The notes beneath the pieces were generated by a model. That model searched no databases. It saw nothing but the letters and a program-made list of their open reading frames with translations, and had not been told where the DNA came from. 14,791 bases of DNA from NCBI GenBank assembly GCA_039026975.1, contig JBCCLI010000142.1, positions 1-14,791 on the forward strand, read 5' to 3'. A program made the position numbers and the translations under genes. Each line of letters opens with the position of its first letter. Position 1 is the stretch's first letter. This document shows, in pieces, positions 13,920 to 14,791 of the stretch. Origin of the DNA: JBCBKZ01 sp039026975. GTDB lineage: Bacteria > Bacteroidota > Bacteroidia > J057.

Positions 13920-14791
13920 ATGGCAGGTTCAGCAAAAGGACCCATTTACGCAGCAATAGGCGCCAACACCGCCATTGCGATTTCTAAGTTTATAGCTGCT
14001 GGTATTAGCGGCAGCTCTGCAATGCTCTCAGAAGGAATACATTCCCTGGTAGATACTGGAAATGGATTTTTACTACTGTATGGGATAAAGCAGAGTAAGA
14101 AAGCACCTGATGAAGAGCACCCCCTCGGACATGGGAAAGAATTATATTTCTGGTCTTTAATAGTAGCTGTATTAATTTTTGCAATAGGTGGAGGGATGTC
14201 TTTCTACGAGGGCATAGAACACCTCAAGAATCCTGAGCCTATAGGAGACCCTACCCTGAGCTATATTGTGCTGATAGCTGCTATGGTTTTTGAAGGCATT
14301 GCGTTGGTATTAGCGGTAAAGAGCTTTAATAAAGTAAGAGGAAGAACTCCCTTCTGGCAAGCGATCAAGACCAGTAAAGATCCCACTACATTCGCAGTAA
14401 TTTTTGAAGATAGTGCAGCTCTGCTAGGCTTAATCGTAGCCTTGTTGGGAGTATATCTGGGCCACACGTTTCAGGAGCCCCTCTTTGATGGACTTGCTTC
14501 ATTACTGATTGGGATAATATTAGCCATCATAGCCATTATGTTAGCTTATGAAAGTAAGGCCCTCCTGATAGGAGAAAGTGCTGAACCGGAGATCCGTGCG
14601 AGTGTGCGTAAGTTGGTGATGTCAGATCCTGCTGTAGAGAAGATGGCAGCTCCCCTCACCATGCACTTTGGCCCGGAGAATGTATTGCTGGCGTTGGATG
14701 TAGAGTTTAAAGACGAACTGACTTCAGATGAAATAGAGGAGTCCATTAGAAGACTGGAGCAGGATATACGGGAACGGCATGGGATAGTGAA
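13920..14791 (+). CDS. Cation diffusion facilitator, ZnT9-like, 3'-truncated by window edge
   Basis: Inner-membrane divalent-metal exporter of the CDF family. Translation from the ATG at 13920 gives 290 residues without a stop, running off the window. The first membrane helices are about 8-30 and 33-57. H41 and D45 form the TM2 metal pair in SEGIHSLVDTGN. HPLGHGKELYFW (67-78) is the conserved loop into TM3. Further helices lie near 79-99, 114-135, 157-180 and 189-209, and the cytoplasmic C-terminal domain starts near 215. In TM5 the usual HxxxD is VIFED (160-164): D164 is kept but the His is Val, with Glu just before the Asp. The same FEDSAALLG-type pattern occurs in the SLC30A9/ZnT9 branch, so metal choice (Zn, Mn, Fe or Co) cannot be read off. 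It starts 19 bp after proA and is probably in the same operon. Confidence 0.93.
   Translation, partial: MAGSAKGPIYAAIGANTAIAISKFIAAGISGSSAMLSEGIHSLVDTGNGFLLLYGIKQSKKAPDEEHPLGHGKELYFWSLIVAVLIFAIGGGMSFYEGIEHLKNPEPIGDPTLSYIVLIAAMVFEGIALVLAVKSFNKVRGRTPFWQAIKTSKDPTTFAVIFEDSAALLGLIVALLGVYLGHTFQEPLFDGLASLLIGIILAIIAIMLAYESKALLIGESAEPEIRASVRKLVMSDPAVEKMAAPLTMHFGPENVLLALDVEFKDELTSDEIEESIRRLEQDIRERHGIV

Overview
The window looks like a chromosomal segment from a member of the Bacteroidota. This rests on protein types (long PhoH, Bacteroidota-style SucD, TPR-CHAT protein, FAD-type protoporphyrinogen oxidase), start codons without Shine-Dalgarno sequences, and two clear Bacteroidota-type promoters (TTG, about 20 nt, TAnnTTTG) upstream of mtaB and sucD. 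I cannot name a genus. Most of the segment is ordinary core metabolism, and the accessory-looking part is about 6.4-10.5 kb.

Layout. (1) 1-2025, minus strand: an S-adenosylmethionine (SAM) hydroxide adenosyltransferase-family protein, then mtaB, a radical-SAM tRNA methylthiotransferase cut by the left window edge. mtaB has its own promoter, overlapping the end of the gene before it. (2) 2026-2185: a divergent intergenic region with inverted repeats. (3) 2186-3784, plus strand: PhoH-family ATPase (TTG start) and an NAD(P)H oxidoreductase of the flavodoxin-2 fold. (4) A terminator at 3834-3856 separates these from sucD (3883-4761, minus), which has a textbook promoter. (5) Protoporphyrinogen oxidase (4869-6218, minus), with two DnaA-box-like 9-mers upstream. 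(6) 6382-10511, minus: a two-gene unit. The first gene encodes a PKD-domain protein with eight near-perfect 19-residue repeats. Eight bases later comes a 950-residue TPR-CHAT (caspase-like) protein with a signal peptide, a C-terminal membrane anchor and an intact His/Cys dyad. (7) 10512-11157: 646 bp without a convincing gene but with a cluster of perfect inverted repeats. (8) 11158 to the right edge, plus strand: a tight operon of a FadM-like thioesterase, proB, proA and a ZnT9-like cation diffusion facilitator that runs off the window.

The proB-proA pair makes glutamate-5-semialdehyde for proline synthesis. sucD is the alpha subunit of the TCA-cycle succinyl-CoA synthetase; its beta subunit is not in view. 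The PKD-repeat/CHAT pair is the best candidate for an undescribed system. Differences between repeat copies are mostly synonymous, so the 19-residue peptide itself seems to be selected. The partner gene encodes a predicted protease of a clan whose members often cut after a single defined residue, and each repeat carries exactly one arginine. A protease-substrate link is inference only, and the two proteins appear to have different cellular locations.
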